Source of the DNA: Isoetes taiwanensis
Lineage: Eukaryota; Streptophyta; Lycopodiopsida; Isoetales; Isoetaceae
Reading direction: 5' to 3'
NCBI GenBank assembly: GCA_021234155.1
Contig: JAJEKV010000015.1
Coordinates: 3,918,455-3,982,454, forward strand
Length of the DNA: 64,000 nt
Numbering within the stretch: position 1 is the first letter of the stretch; each line of letters begins with the position of its first letter. Both the position numbers and the translations under genes were made by a program. Under the pieces are notes generated by a model. It did not search any database. It saw nothing but the letters and a program-made list of their open reading frames with translations, and had not been told where the DNA came from. Shown here piece after piece: positions 11,351 to 22,157 of this stretch.

Positions 11351-11853
11351 GTTTTTGCACTGCCGGATTTGCCACAGGATTGGCTTCTGCAAGGTTTTGC
11401 ACTGCCGGATTTGAAACAGGAAAGAAGAGGAGAGGGGAGAGATTGGGCATGGCAATGGCACCTATAGAGGCTTTTCTCGGCTTTTTGTTTACAGTGTTTG
11501 CAAAAAGTTTGCGATTTTGTTTACGTTTATTCCAGCATTGTGGTGATTGGAGTGCTTCTGATTTGATTATAAAGTGCAATTTACTCCACTCCATGTCCAA
11601 GGAAAGTGGATGGCATGAAAGAGATTTACCCATATGCTGCTATATGGATCGCACCATGTGCATAATACCATCTCGGTTCTCGCTAAAATATGGAGTCTCC
11701 GGTTCGGGTTCCTTGGTTCTCGATTATAATGTCCAGCTTAGTGAGCCCTTAGATTTGTTAGCCATGTTATTATCACGGGTTCATATGTGTCAATCAACAG
11801 CCTTTCTCAATGTGCATTACGAGAAGTGGCTGTGGAACTGTAATGTATCCTGC

Positions 11854-12156
11854 TTAGGAGGCTTGATAGAGAGCAAAGGGGCCTAATGGCAATATTAAGC
11901 TATTCACGTTGGCGGGCTTAAATGGCAAATAGGAAACCGCCACCAAGTTCAACACCTTTGAGGCTGTCTTTTGATAAGTTCTCTTACGGTGACGCTTTGC
12001 AATAATGTTTAGAAGGCTTATGCCATGTTGTGCGTACTTGGTCTCATACAGCCTACGGGTGTAAGGTAGATGATAAGAAATTGTTCCCTTCTCTCTTTCC
12101 TTCGCTATTTTGCTTGCCATTGATACATGAGTTGAGGCATCCATTATAGTCTGCAC
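11854..12156 (-). other. Unrecognised 100-codon ORF
   Basis: Minus-strand ORF with a protein-like composition (starts MQTIMDASTHVSMASKIAKE and contains LPYTRRLYETKYAQHG). I do not recognise it. It has no visible domain, signal peptide or membrane segment. It could be an exon of an unknown gene or chance. Confidence 0.25.
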
Positions 12157-12674
12157 TTGAGCATGGTTATCCAGTCCCTTTATAATCTATTCTCTTGCTG
12201 CCTGCAGGCTCAAGCATGTTCCCCTTCTATTTTGTTTCTTGTGCAAGAATGAAAGAGATTCTTTTAACGACCATCTTGCCTTCTGGTTGAGCAGAACATG
12301 GAATAGACAGATCATAAAATAAAAAATGACCAGTATGATATGGTAAGGAAACTGAACTAGAATTTCTACCCAAACTTTACCACAGCATGATGAGCTTAAT
12401 GAAATACTCTCTGTGTATTTCCTTTTGTGTTTAGATCAATTTGCGGGCCACTTTGTTTCTCTTTTCTTATTGCAAGGTTGTGAACTTGTTTCTTTGGCAA
12501 TTTCAGGAGCATATGCTTTTGAAGATTGGAGTCATGTCACTCATCTCATTGTGGACAATACCACTCTTGTAAATGAAATTGTTTTAACAAAGACCCAATT
12601 TTTTTAAAAATAAATACAAATCATTACATTCAGATCCTTTGGTTTGTTAAAGGCCCCGGGGCCAAAATTTAAAG

Positions 12675-13064
12675 CATAAAACAAACCATCACATTCCACA
12701 CTTAAAATAAAATTTCCCCTTAAACCCCTTTGGTTTTGGTGCATATTCACACGGGGGTGACGAGGGCAAATGAGAGCCCCTAAAATCATATTATACATGT
12801 ACAAAATCAACACCATATAGTATATTGCCTCAAATCTTATAGTATTTTGCAAACTGTGTTATACAGTATACCAAAACTTGTACATGCATACCCCACAAAC
12901 GAGGATTTCTATGTATGGTTGAGATCGAGGAATAAAGGGCATATATGCTTATCCAACAGCTCTCGATGCCCGGAGTCACCCCCCGTGTGAATATGCACCA
13001 AAACCAAAGGAAGTTTAAGGGGGAATTTTATTTTTAAGTGTGGAATGTGATGGTTTGTTTTATG
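12675..13064. mobile_element. MITE with long terminal inverted repeats, 390 bp
   Basis: The left end CATAAAACAAACCATCACAT continues for about 90 bp, and its reverse complement forms the right end up to 13064, including the inner motif TGGTGCATATTCACACGGGG. There is no coding capacity. No clear target duplication was seen at the borders. A second, right-truncated copy lies at about 39328-39560, so this is a dispersed family. Confidence 0.8.
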
Positions 13065-13291
13065 TGATGGAGCTGGAATCATCTGCTACGAGGACGAATC
13101 AACTGACTTTGTCTTTTAGGCGGTAATCTTAAATTTGGGTTTTCAAATTTTGAATTTGGGCAGGGTTCTTGAATTTGGGCGGAGATTTTGAATTTAACAG
13201 GTTTTAAATTTTGGCGGGCGGAGGGGTTTCAAATTTGAGCGGGCATTTTATTCAAGACTGCCTTACAGGTCTGCCAAATGTGCCATGGCTT

Positions 13292-13479
13292 CACTACTAC
13301 AAAAATAAGTGGAAATTGCACAAAAGTGATTTATGCTCCGCCTTTTTATGGAGCATAAATGTTACTTTTGTGCCATTTATGACGTTTATGCTCCCCAAAT
13401 GGCACAAAAGTGACGTTTATGCTCCGTAAAAGGGCGGAGCATAAATGTCACTTTTGTGCCATTTCTACCTGTAGTAGTG
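13292..13479. mobile_element. Small CACTA-like MITE, 188 bp
   Basis: It starts CACTACTACAAAAA and ends TACCTGTAGTAGTG, giving the inverted terminus CACTACTACA. Inside, GCATAAATGTCACTTTTGTG and its inverse alternate, forming nested hairpins. The terminus fits CACTA-type elements. TTC abuts both sides if the first C is excluded from the left end, a possible 3-bp duplication. There is no ORF. Confidence 0.65.
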
Positions 13480-13669
13480 TTCCAGGGGTTCTGCCATACC
13501 CACCGCACCCCCAACTATACGCCACCTATTCCACTGCAACCCCGTCCAGCTTCAATTGCCAGTGCTGCCTAGCTCGGCCACTGCTGCCCGCCATTGAGTT
13601 CCTTTTAGCTTCTTCTGTTTGGACCGCCTCCTGGATAGCATGCTAGATGGTATAGCAGACCTCCACGGT

Positions 13670-14345
13670 TGATGCTGATGTTGATGCTTGTTAGTTTTAG
13701 AACAAAAGACCATGACGCTAGTCTACTATTAAAGTTTGCATGCCAAGCCATGCGAATGGCGCCATGGCGCCATATGCATCCACAGGCATTATTGATATTA
13801 TGTAAATGGTGCCTTGAGGATGCAAATGGTGCCATTTGCATCAATCAAAGTATGCATGCCAAGCCATGTAAATGGCGCCATGGTGCCATTTGCATCTCAA
13901 CATGCATTATTGAGAGCATGTAATATGGCACTCTGATATGCAAATGGCACTATGGCGCTAGTTGCATCCTCAACATGCATTTGCTATAGTAGACCTGCAT
14001 GAATGATACTATGCTTGTTAGTTTTAGAACAAAACACCATGATGCTAGTATGCTATCCATGCAAATGGTGCCATGGCGCCATTTGCATCCTCGACGTGCA
14101 TTATTGATGGAAGACCAGTATGACTCTCTTCTGCAAATGTTAGTAGCATGTTGGTCTACGTGGAGAATATGTATGTTGGGTTTGCAAATGTGGCACCATG
14201 GCCTCATTTGCAAACCCAACATGCATATTTTGTAAGAAGGCATCACGAATCATCGTTGTATAAATGTTTCATGTAGCTTTTGTTTTTAGCAAGTTTATAT
14301 AAAAAATCTACATGATGATATGGCAAATGGTGCCTGCCATTGGCA
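13670..14345. repeat. Cluster of palindromes with CCATGG centres
   Basis: Seven related palindromic blocks are built on GCAAATGGYGCCATGGYGCC (for example near 13751, 13818, 13868, 13940, 14062, 14181, 14322), several followed by TTTGCATCCTCAACATGCAT. A longer repeat TTGTTAGTTTTAGAACAAAA occurs at 13688 and 14016. The fold-back at 14167-14228 has about 24-bp arms with one mismatch around a 14-base centre. ORFs here are by-products. Confidence 0.75.
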
Positions 14346-14439
14346 ACCTCAGTATGGTATGCTTATGTGTGTCTAATTCTCTGTCTTATTTTTTTTCTTT
14401 TGCATGATGTCTAGCTATTTATTTCAGGTGCAGGTCACA

Positions 14440-15254
14440 TTTCAATCCGAGAGGGATCTTAAAAAGAAGAGGTCTCTTTTGATTTAGATGTCGAGGAACA
14501 TTCGATCGAAAACAAACCTAAGATAGCTAAGAAGCCTAACTAGTAAGAAAGATAGTAGATTCAGATATAGCTTGCAAGGTATGCCAGAAGATTTGGTGTG
14601 GAGTCAGCTTGTTACCAGATTTCAACTACGACATTTGATACCATTGCAATTTGGTACTACTGCAGAGACAGTTACGAACAACTTACAACTTTTACGACAA
14701 GGTTTAGTGAGGCAGGATTTGACCTTCTTATGAATGTTGCCAAAGGAAATCCCGTTCCTACTAACGGAACCGATTCAATTCAACGATGAATTTTGTAAAT
14801 TATTTTTTTAACAAGTCAATATTCATGCGTTGTTTCGCATACAAGTTTTGTGTATGTGTATAAATATCTCAATTTCAGAAATTAATGATGTCGTTCTTTG
14901 TGTAAAAATATGTAAATCTTGCTAATTTAAGTTGCAATGTTGTTTTTTTATTTGCCTCTGATATTCGTGGCACCAATTCTGTACAAACTATGTGTGAAAA
15001 AAATATTAAATGGTGCTACATTATCGTATAAAACCTAAAAAATATCTTAAAAACAATTTCGTCCCTAATTGGAATCACAAAATTAATTTTTTACGACAGA
15101 TGATTTTCTAGTTAAGTTTATGCCTATTATGAATAATCTGGATATGGGGATGACAATGCGTGAAGTGTTAAATTCACACCCAAAACTAGATAGAACAGCT
15201 GACATGGAACCACACCTTATTAAATATGTGGAAAAACATGGATTGATCCCTTAA
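14440..15254 (+). other. Possible exons of an unrecognised gene
   Basis: After a pyrimidine-rich acceptor (TTACGACAG), the frame at 15100-15254 reads DDFLVKFMPIMNNLDMGMT and MREVLNSHPKLDRTADMEPH, ending in a TAA. An upstream open stretch at 14598-14789 has coding-like composition. I do not recognise the protein. Both may be exons of a small unknown gene or relics of one. Confidence 0.25.
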
Positions 15255-15545
15255 CATTTTATTGGAATATATGATGTTTTTTTATGATATTCGTGTCATG
15301 TATCCATAATTTTCGGGTTCCAATTGCTTTGAAAATAATGCAATCTGTTATCATCTTACATATTATTTTCATCTCAATGCTCTTCGATTTTGATATCATC
15401 TATCTTAACAACTTGCCCTTCAGTTTTGCATATTTCAATTCGCATCTAAAACGATACATGAGAATTGCAATGTTACGTGATTTATCAAGTCCCAAACAGA
15501 GATTTAACCCCACCCCCCCAAAAAGAAAACAACCGCAGATTGGCG

Positions 15546-16560
15546 TTGGTTGGAGTTGATATAGAATAGAATAGAATAGAATACATTTATGTCCTTTGTG
15601 CCGTAAGGCCCGGACTTGTGTAGCATGGGCGAAGCTCCCTACAAAGGGTGCTACTAGCACATCATGTTGTTTTAATGTAGCCTTTTTGGGCTGACTTTTT
15701 TCCTTTAATACCGACTGCATTCTACTTTACCTCGGCTTCTTGGCCGAGTGCGATGATCGTCGTTATCAATCAGCTTTTAGGTGAGCAATTTGTGTGGGGC
15801 TATATGACCCGTGTTATCCTGAATCATATTACAAGCCCTCTTTCACTTTTGTGTACCTCTCTCGTAATGCGGTCATCATTCTTTTTCGATCGACGCCGGA
15901 TCCCGTAGAACGATTCCGTCATCTTCATCATCCCGTGGATTGGTTCCCCCCACTTTATATTTCTATATCACGTCCCCTGATGTCCCCATAGATCGGGCGG
16001 TCGTTAATCATATGGTTTCATCCTCTATTCCCCCACTCACATATTACTCGCATATCCTATCCTCCTTGTCTATCCCTCTCCATCATCCTTTTAGATTCTT
16101 AGGATCGGTGGCTTCCCATCACGGATCGGCCCCGGTATGTCCCCTTCATTGTTCCCCATTATGTTATCCCGGTTTTTGGTTGTCCCATCTGTTGGTCTGG
16201 ATTAAAAACTTGTACGAGCCAGTCTGTCTTGGGTCCTGTATGTCTCTGCAGCCATGCTCTTGTCGCTATGTCTGTCCAATCCTCATTCCACTGCTCTTCT
16301 TCTATCAGGTTACTCAGGTTTAGTCCCATCTTCCTGGTCCATGTTGCCACCTCTCTGAACCATCCAGTGCCTTCAAGGATGTGTGATTTTGCTGATTCGG
16401 TGATTGCAATGCTGGACAGTTTCCCTTGGATGTCTCCAGCGTTGTCTCTGAGCAGGTATCTTATGGTTCTCTCCCATGCTCTCACTTCCATGACCCTTTG
16501 CCCTTGTTTTGAGGACCATGATCTGTGGTGGCGTGTTTGTCCTTACCACAATTCTACATG
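15546..16560 (-). mobile_element. LINE 3' end (minus strand) with (AATAG)n tail
   Basis: On the minus strand an ORF at 16491-16159 (contains ITESAKSHILEGTGWFREVA and WNEDWTDIATRAWL) resembles a LINE C-terminal region, though weakly. Downstream is the 3' terminus: a hairpin at 15615-15591 of the form GTCC..GGCC-TTAC-GGC..GGAC, then ATAAATG and a TATTC microsatellite. The same terminal architecture occurs at three other LINE ends in this window (23349, 32462, 52131), which supports the call. Confidence 0.5.
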
Positions 16561-16985
16561 CATGCCATTGTCTAAAATTCCTTCTGCTTTTCCCGGTTTC
16601 TTCTACGTTAAGCCTGGCCCCATGCTACGCTCGGTACAAGCGGGTGGTGGCTATCATTTGCACTAAATAGGTAGCATTTGATGTCCCAATCAGTTATTCG
16701 ACTTACATGTGTTTTTCATGTTAAAGTAACTTCCTATAGCTGATTGGAATCAAGTTAGCTCCTTTGGCCCACTTCCCATGTGCCATGTGCATCATAACCT
16801 AGATATCGTGATACATTGCTTCCTCTATCTCCTTCTCTTTATATCTGAATCAATCTTTATATATCAATCTCTAAACATATTTTTCTCTTTATATATGCTG
16901 CCAATCTTTGAATTCAGATGACTCAACTTTCAAGTAGATCTCCAGTATTTGCTATAATTGGTATTCGTTTTTGTTCGCATTGAAT

Positions 16986-17216
16986 GCTGATGGGGCTAAG
17001 CCACTCTAACAGCTTGTGGTTTGATAGGAACTGACGGGGCATAGCCGCTCTAGCAGTCCTATATATTGACGTAAGTTGATGGGGCCAAGCCGCTCTAACA
17101 ACTTACGTTTGGCACCGGGGGTAGAACCACACCGTCGTGCCCAAGGCTGCTGGGGTTGTGCCACTCTAACAGCATACACTAGGATAGACGGGGCAAAGCC
17201 ACTCTAACCATCCTAG
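16986..17216. repeat. Array of stem-loops: constant 20-nt loop, different stems
   Basis: Five loops of exactly 20 nt fit AYGGGGCHWAGCCRCTCTAA, with the fourth diverged: 16990-17009, 17034-17053, 17079-17098, 17150-17169 and 17188-17207. Each is flanked by its own inverted arms: GCTG/CAGC, TAGGA(A)CTG/CAGTCCTA, ACGTAAGTTG/CAACTTACGT, GCTG/CAGC and CTAGGATAG/CCATCCTAG (one A-C mismatch). A variant between the third and fourth (TTGGCAC/GTGCCCAA, 17109-17144) has a related loop. The arms differ in sequence but keep pairing. More diverged relatives are at 17714-17751 and 17760-17792. No protein is encoded. Confidence 0.85.
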
Positions 17217-17799
17217 CGGGTCAAGTATTGTCAGCATGTAAGTATCCATCAGCATTACGACTTCTAAAACATTTTGTCCTCTACTACATACATATTATGG
17301 TACTAGCATCTTTAAACTAGCAGCATACCCACACTCTATTATCTAGCTCTGACAGACACTCAGCCTAGCACTTAAGCTTATACATCAGATTAGACCAGCC
17401 ATCACCATATGCACTAGGCAACGAACTACAACAGCCGCAATTCATATAGCAGATCCCACTTTCCATATGACTTGACATGTCTAAGGCAGATAAACAATGA
17501 CTATATGCATCTATGCAATGAAGGTACATGTATGCAGCAAAAGACAAGACCTGATCCATGCATGTCACTTCCTAGCCTATACTAAGAATACTACAAAACA
17601 AGAAAATGCATATGCTATAAGCCAGCAAAACTATTACATTGTGTCCTTTCATGCTGGCTGTTATTCTGTGGTGGACAAATTTTTTGTTGTTCTCGTGGTG
17701 GTTTCGAGTTTATAGTGGTCCGGATTACCAGTTGGTGGGTCCAGCCCTCGCTATCCTGGTGTACGGCGGAGGCTGAGCCTCTCTGTCCCGTAACTTATT

Positions 17800-19740
17800 C
17801 CGTCCACCTTTTACTCAAATGAATTTGCCTTGCCTATGCAGCCCCTAGCCTCTGCTGTATTCCCTGAATCATTGCTCTTCCAAAATCTGCCATAGCTATC
17901 ATGTTCCTAGCCTGATGCTCCTATGACCGTGCTTGACATAAAAGTCTCACACAAGCATATATTGTTTCTAAACATATGTCTCTAGCCTAATGCTCCTAAG
18001 ACCTTGCTTGACATAAAAGCCTCAATAGCGGTGCATAATAAAAGAGTGCAATCTACAATCAGAATTGTACAAGGACCACTACGATAGATCAAATCCAATA
18101 AATGTTTCAATGTTCAAAATACCGGGCAACGCTCAAGTGTGATATCCTTGAGATATATAGGCGTCGCAAACCGATATCAAAAAAACATTGCTTCCCTTGA
18201 GTGGAAGACACCGCCACGTTCTCCAAAACTAGGTCCAACACCCCATTTGCTATTGAATGCTTTTGAAATGCTCCGGATATTATCGCGATACCCAAATAGT
18301 CATCAATATTGCACAATTTATATACTCCGATATCAAGTTACCACCGCATTTACTTGCGGCCGTTATCAAGTCTGCCTTATCTTTAAAAGGTACCACTGCT
18401 CATATTTGTTCATCCGCCAAGAATACCGGGAAAATCTATCTACTCTATATTGGAGTATATCATTTTTGCAAACGTTTTTCGAGGACACTTCATAGACCAC
18501 AAAGTCATGATTATCATATCTGAATTATCGCCCGCTTACCACTATGCTCTTCATCCGGTTAATGCCAATCTATAATTTATAGCTTAAGAAACAAAACCTG
18601 CTCCCAATTTATCCATTATACCATATGCGTTAATGCGGGGTGCTTTGTTTTGAACAGCTTAGTAAGGGAATGCCATTTGCACTTTCTCGGAAATACTTAC
18701 GCATTATGACTAAGAATACTCCAATCACCCCAAAGTTTCAAAGGGATAGGCAAGAAAGTAACCTTAGCAAACATTTCTTTTTTTGATCCAAATGATGGCA
18801 AAAAGCTTGACATAAATGTTTAAAACCAACAAAGTCCTCCAAAATCGAAGCATATCCGAACTTCTAAGCTGCGGGCCAAACAAGAGAAATGTTGGCCATA
18901 CTTTCGTGAGTTTACTGCATGGTTCTCTGCAATACTAAATCAACACAAAGCATGCAGCGTAAAAGATGCATCTCACTTCCTTTCAAGTAGGTAAAGGCCA
19001 AAGCACCAAAGAACATGGCCATTTTCACACACATATGCTTTCAATATATGGTTCTCCATCATCATGATATTCAAGAGATCTTCTCAAGCGAAGGTTGTAA
19101 CCATATCCCATGTTGAAACAGAGCTGCAATAAGCACATCTGATATCAACTTTCTTAGCCTTCAAATCTCTCAAATTTCTCCAAACCCGAGATCCTTTGAA
19201 GTTCTGGAAAATCCCTCTCTAAAAGCTCATAATTCTTTTCTCATCTCTATCGTGCATCCCGGCCAACTACATATATACAAGTTGTGCGCTCTAAACCTCG
19301 CCAAAGAAGAAGCTTGGTGCCCCGTTCTCTAGAAAACGCCTTACTCTTTGCTAGATGAGGTCCCTCCGGTGGTGTATTTGAGACCATGCTTAAAGGACTA
19401 GAATCGCATGTCCTAATTTCCGTAAGAAGAGGGCTTGTCATGTATTTTCGCCTCTCGACAATAAGTAACCCGCATTTGATTCTTCCTTCCTTGCGCTTAT
19501 TTAAGCCCCTGAACTTGACCTTCTTTATTTATTGTGCAAGAACTTAGCGATACACAATCATGAGCTGAATTATTTATCACGAAACCTCTTCAAACGTCAG
19601 ATGTCTCCGGAGCTGATGCTTTCAATATTCTTACTAGTTGATCCCTCCTCTACCATGTAATTTTCAAGTACAACCTAGCTCTCTTTCTAGGCTAAAATCC
19701 CACTATCTAACAGATTCCCAACACTTCTTAGCCCGGGCAA
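17800..19740. other. No recognisable gene
   Basis: Short ORFs only. CCTAATGCTCCTA-GACC...GCTTGACATAAAAG occurs twice (near 17908 and 17983), a local duplication of about 73 bp. Nothing else was recognised. Confidence 0.35.
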
Positions 19741-19749
19741 CAATGAACA

Positions 19750-20010
19750 AGCTTATACAACAATCCCCAACCACCACCGGTGGCTCAAAAGCTTATTGCA
19801 ACATGTTCTAGTAGTTTGTAAAAGATCATCAACTATGGTAGGAATTACCTTGGCCTTAATAATTTTTCCAAAGAAATGCTCGAACCGGGATGGAAAATCT
19901 GCGACATACACAAACCATTCTTGCAAGATCTTTAGGGTCCTCATCTAATCTGGACAGGATATTACAGAGTATATCCTCGGAAACGGACGGGACATCTCCG
20001 GATCTAGGTA
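19750..20010 (-). pseudogene. F-box protein remnant (EID1/SKIP-like), frameshifted
   Basis: The minus strand reads VPSVSEDILCNILSRLDEDP, then KDLARMVCVCRRFS and FLWKN. This is an F-box helix set (LP-DLL-NI-SRL.., ..VCKRF...W), the Skp1-binding module of SCF ubiquitin ligases. After FLWKN the frame ends, but a neighbouring frame continues with KAKVIPTIVDDLLQTTRTCC, as expected for the segment after the F-box in EID1-like proteins. One frameshift near 19860 therefore separates the two. No further domain follows. Confidence 0.6.
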
Positions 20011-20244
20011 TAAAGTAGAATATCAAGTAAACTTTGAATAAAAATCTAGGCCAATCCTCGGAAAAGAAAAATGCCACCCTTAACAAAATCAAATCCGCAG
20101 TTCTTCATGTGAAGCAGCACACAGATGCAATCTGTCTTGAACTTGGCGTCATTCCTGAGATTCGAAGAACCCTAATTGGCGTCATTTCCATGTGGCTATT
20201 GATTGACATTTATTATCCCAATTTAATTGAATGATGGTTATATA

Positions 20245-20282
20245 TACAAGAAATTTATCGCGGCAGCCTTGGCCGCCGCAAA
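20245..20282 (-). repeat. SINE-like tail: GC-rich hairpin plus GATAAATTTCTTG
   Basis: On the minus strand a GCGGCGGCC...GCCGC hairpin is followed by GATAAATTTCTTG. The same hairpin and GATAAGTTTCTTG occur on the plus strand at 30460-30492 at the end of a tRNA-like unit. This looks like a truncated copy of that element. Confidence 0.45.
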
Positions 20283-20384
20283 CATTTGTCTTACTGATTA
20301 ACTTACACAGGTGGATTTGTGTGACGTCCAGCTTGGTATGAGTTCAAAACTAGAATGCTACACCAACTTAAATGCTAAGCAGCT

Positions 20385-22157
20385 CACACACAAGGACGGC
20401 TGGTCCCATCTTGCATCCGGTGATTGCTAACATGTTTAACATGGCTCTTGAGCAAGGATTTCCACTGGATTGGTGTAAGAACAGGGTTGTCCCGATACAC
20501 AAAAGTGGGTCGAAGCATGAAGCGAACAATTATCGAACAATTATGGTAAGTAATTTGCTTTCAAAGTTGTTTGCGACTATTTTAGAGAAGAAATTAAGTC
20601 TATGGGCTGAAAACAATAATAAGAGAGCGGAGTCACAAGCGGGCTTCCGGGCAAGCAGATCATTCGTTAGTGCTGAAAACCATTTTTGATAAAGTAAAAG
20701 GTTCTAGGAAACCTGTATATATGGCATTTGTTGATTTTAGAAAAGCCTTTGACAAAGTACCCGAGAACAATTATGGGACAGGGTTAGAAAAGTTGAAAGT
20801 GCCACATGAACTTAGAGATGCTGATGCAGTCTTGTATGGAAAAGTGATTGTTCAATTATCAAAAGCCATTCTCTCCGAGATTATCCTTGGCGATCGAGAG
20901 TAATATAGGGGTAAAACAGGGATGCCCATTATCACCTACATTGTTTGGCATGTTTATTGATGGATTGGAAGAATGTTTACATACTAACTGTCCAGGAGGC
21001 ATGGAGATACATGGGTATGTGGTGCAGCTGTTGATGTATCTATGCGATGATGTTGTCATGTTTGCCCGGCGAGAACACATCGTAGAAAGCACTTAGATGG
21101 GCTGGCGGGTTTACGTGATAAGGCGGGCATGCAAGTAAACCTAGACAAGACAAAGATTATGACGGTGATTGTGTTGAAGCAAGAAAATGTTTTTCGGTAC
21201 AAAGGGGATATAGTTGAAATGTGTGATTCCTATAAGTATTTAGGACTTGTTTTTAGCGCAAACCATAGATGGAATACTTGTATCACTCGGAGGATTGATG
21301 AGGGGGGCACGAGCTTTGTATGCATTGCGAGCATGTGCGGGGAGATCACATCTTTGGTCATGGCGGTTAAAGGTAAAATTGTTTCATTCTCTCCATGCAG
21401 TGTGGTGCTCTATGGATGTGAGATTTGGGGGCAGGTCTCCCACAATGTTTATGGGATGATATTGAACAGGTCTTGAAGAAGTTCTTGAGACTAGAATTAG
21501 GGGTCAAAGCTCAAACACCATATCCCATGATGCTAGTGGAGAGTGGGCTTATGCCTCTAGAAGGGGAAGCAATTGTGAGATGTGTTTTCAGATCTTAAGA
21601 AGGTGCTAGATATGGATGACTCAAGAATCACTAAAAAGGCTCTACTATCCAAATGAGTTAAAAGGCTTATTGCATGATGTAGCAAAGAAGTGGCTTGGAA
21701 AGTGGGAAATCAATGGGAGGAAATAATCCAAGTGGACTCGGATTTGAGACAATGGATAATGCAAAGAGTGCATAGGAAAATGTGGAAGCAACCAAAGACC
21801 AAAATGATCTTGTATATGCGAGAATATCAACCACGACATGGGAGAAGCTAGACACACGAGGGACAATATATCTATCTGAAGAGACATGCAATTTGCGGGG
21901 ATAAGGCTTAGCTCACACCACTTAGGTGTGGAGACCGGGAGATGGGGACACATATTACCTAGACATCCGAGATATTGCAAATTATGTGACACAGCACAAG
22001 TAGAAGATGAAGACCATACATTGTTACGATGTAGTGCTTACAAGGAACTCCGAGCAAAATATGGAATTCAGTATGAGGACCTCCCTTCATTCTTTATGCT
22101 ACATGGTGACATCATAGGGAAGTACCTGATTGCGTTGCTACAAATTAGAGAACAGAT
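20385..22157 (+). mobile_element. LINE reverse-transcriptase fragment A1 (5' truncated, frameshifted)
   Basis: Conserved RT blocks appear in several frames: VVPIHKSGSKHEANNYRTIM, SKLFATILEKKLSLWAE, QAGFR, MAFVDFRKAFDKVP, GVKQGCPLSPTLFGMFIDGL. The catalytic block reads MYLCDD where YADD is expected. The C-terminal zinc knuckle follows (CKLCDTAQVEDEDHTLLRCS, near 21972-22032). At least three frameshifts or stops show it is inactive. The endonuclease domain is missing. The copy stops at 22157, where a second LINE begins without a 3' tail of its own. Confidence 0.85.

Noticed and set aside
16986-17020. Hammerhead ribozyme suggested by GCTGATGGGG
   Set aside because: The conserved CTGATGA and GAAA core elements are not both present.
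16986-17216. CRISPR array reading of the regularly spaced repeats
   Set aside because: Spacing is irregular, the flanking arms are inverted pairs rather than unique spacers, and the context is a plant nuclear genome.
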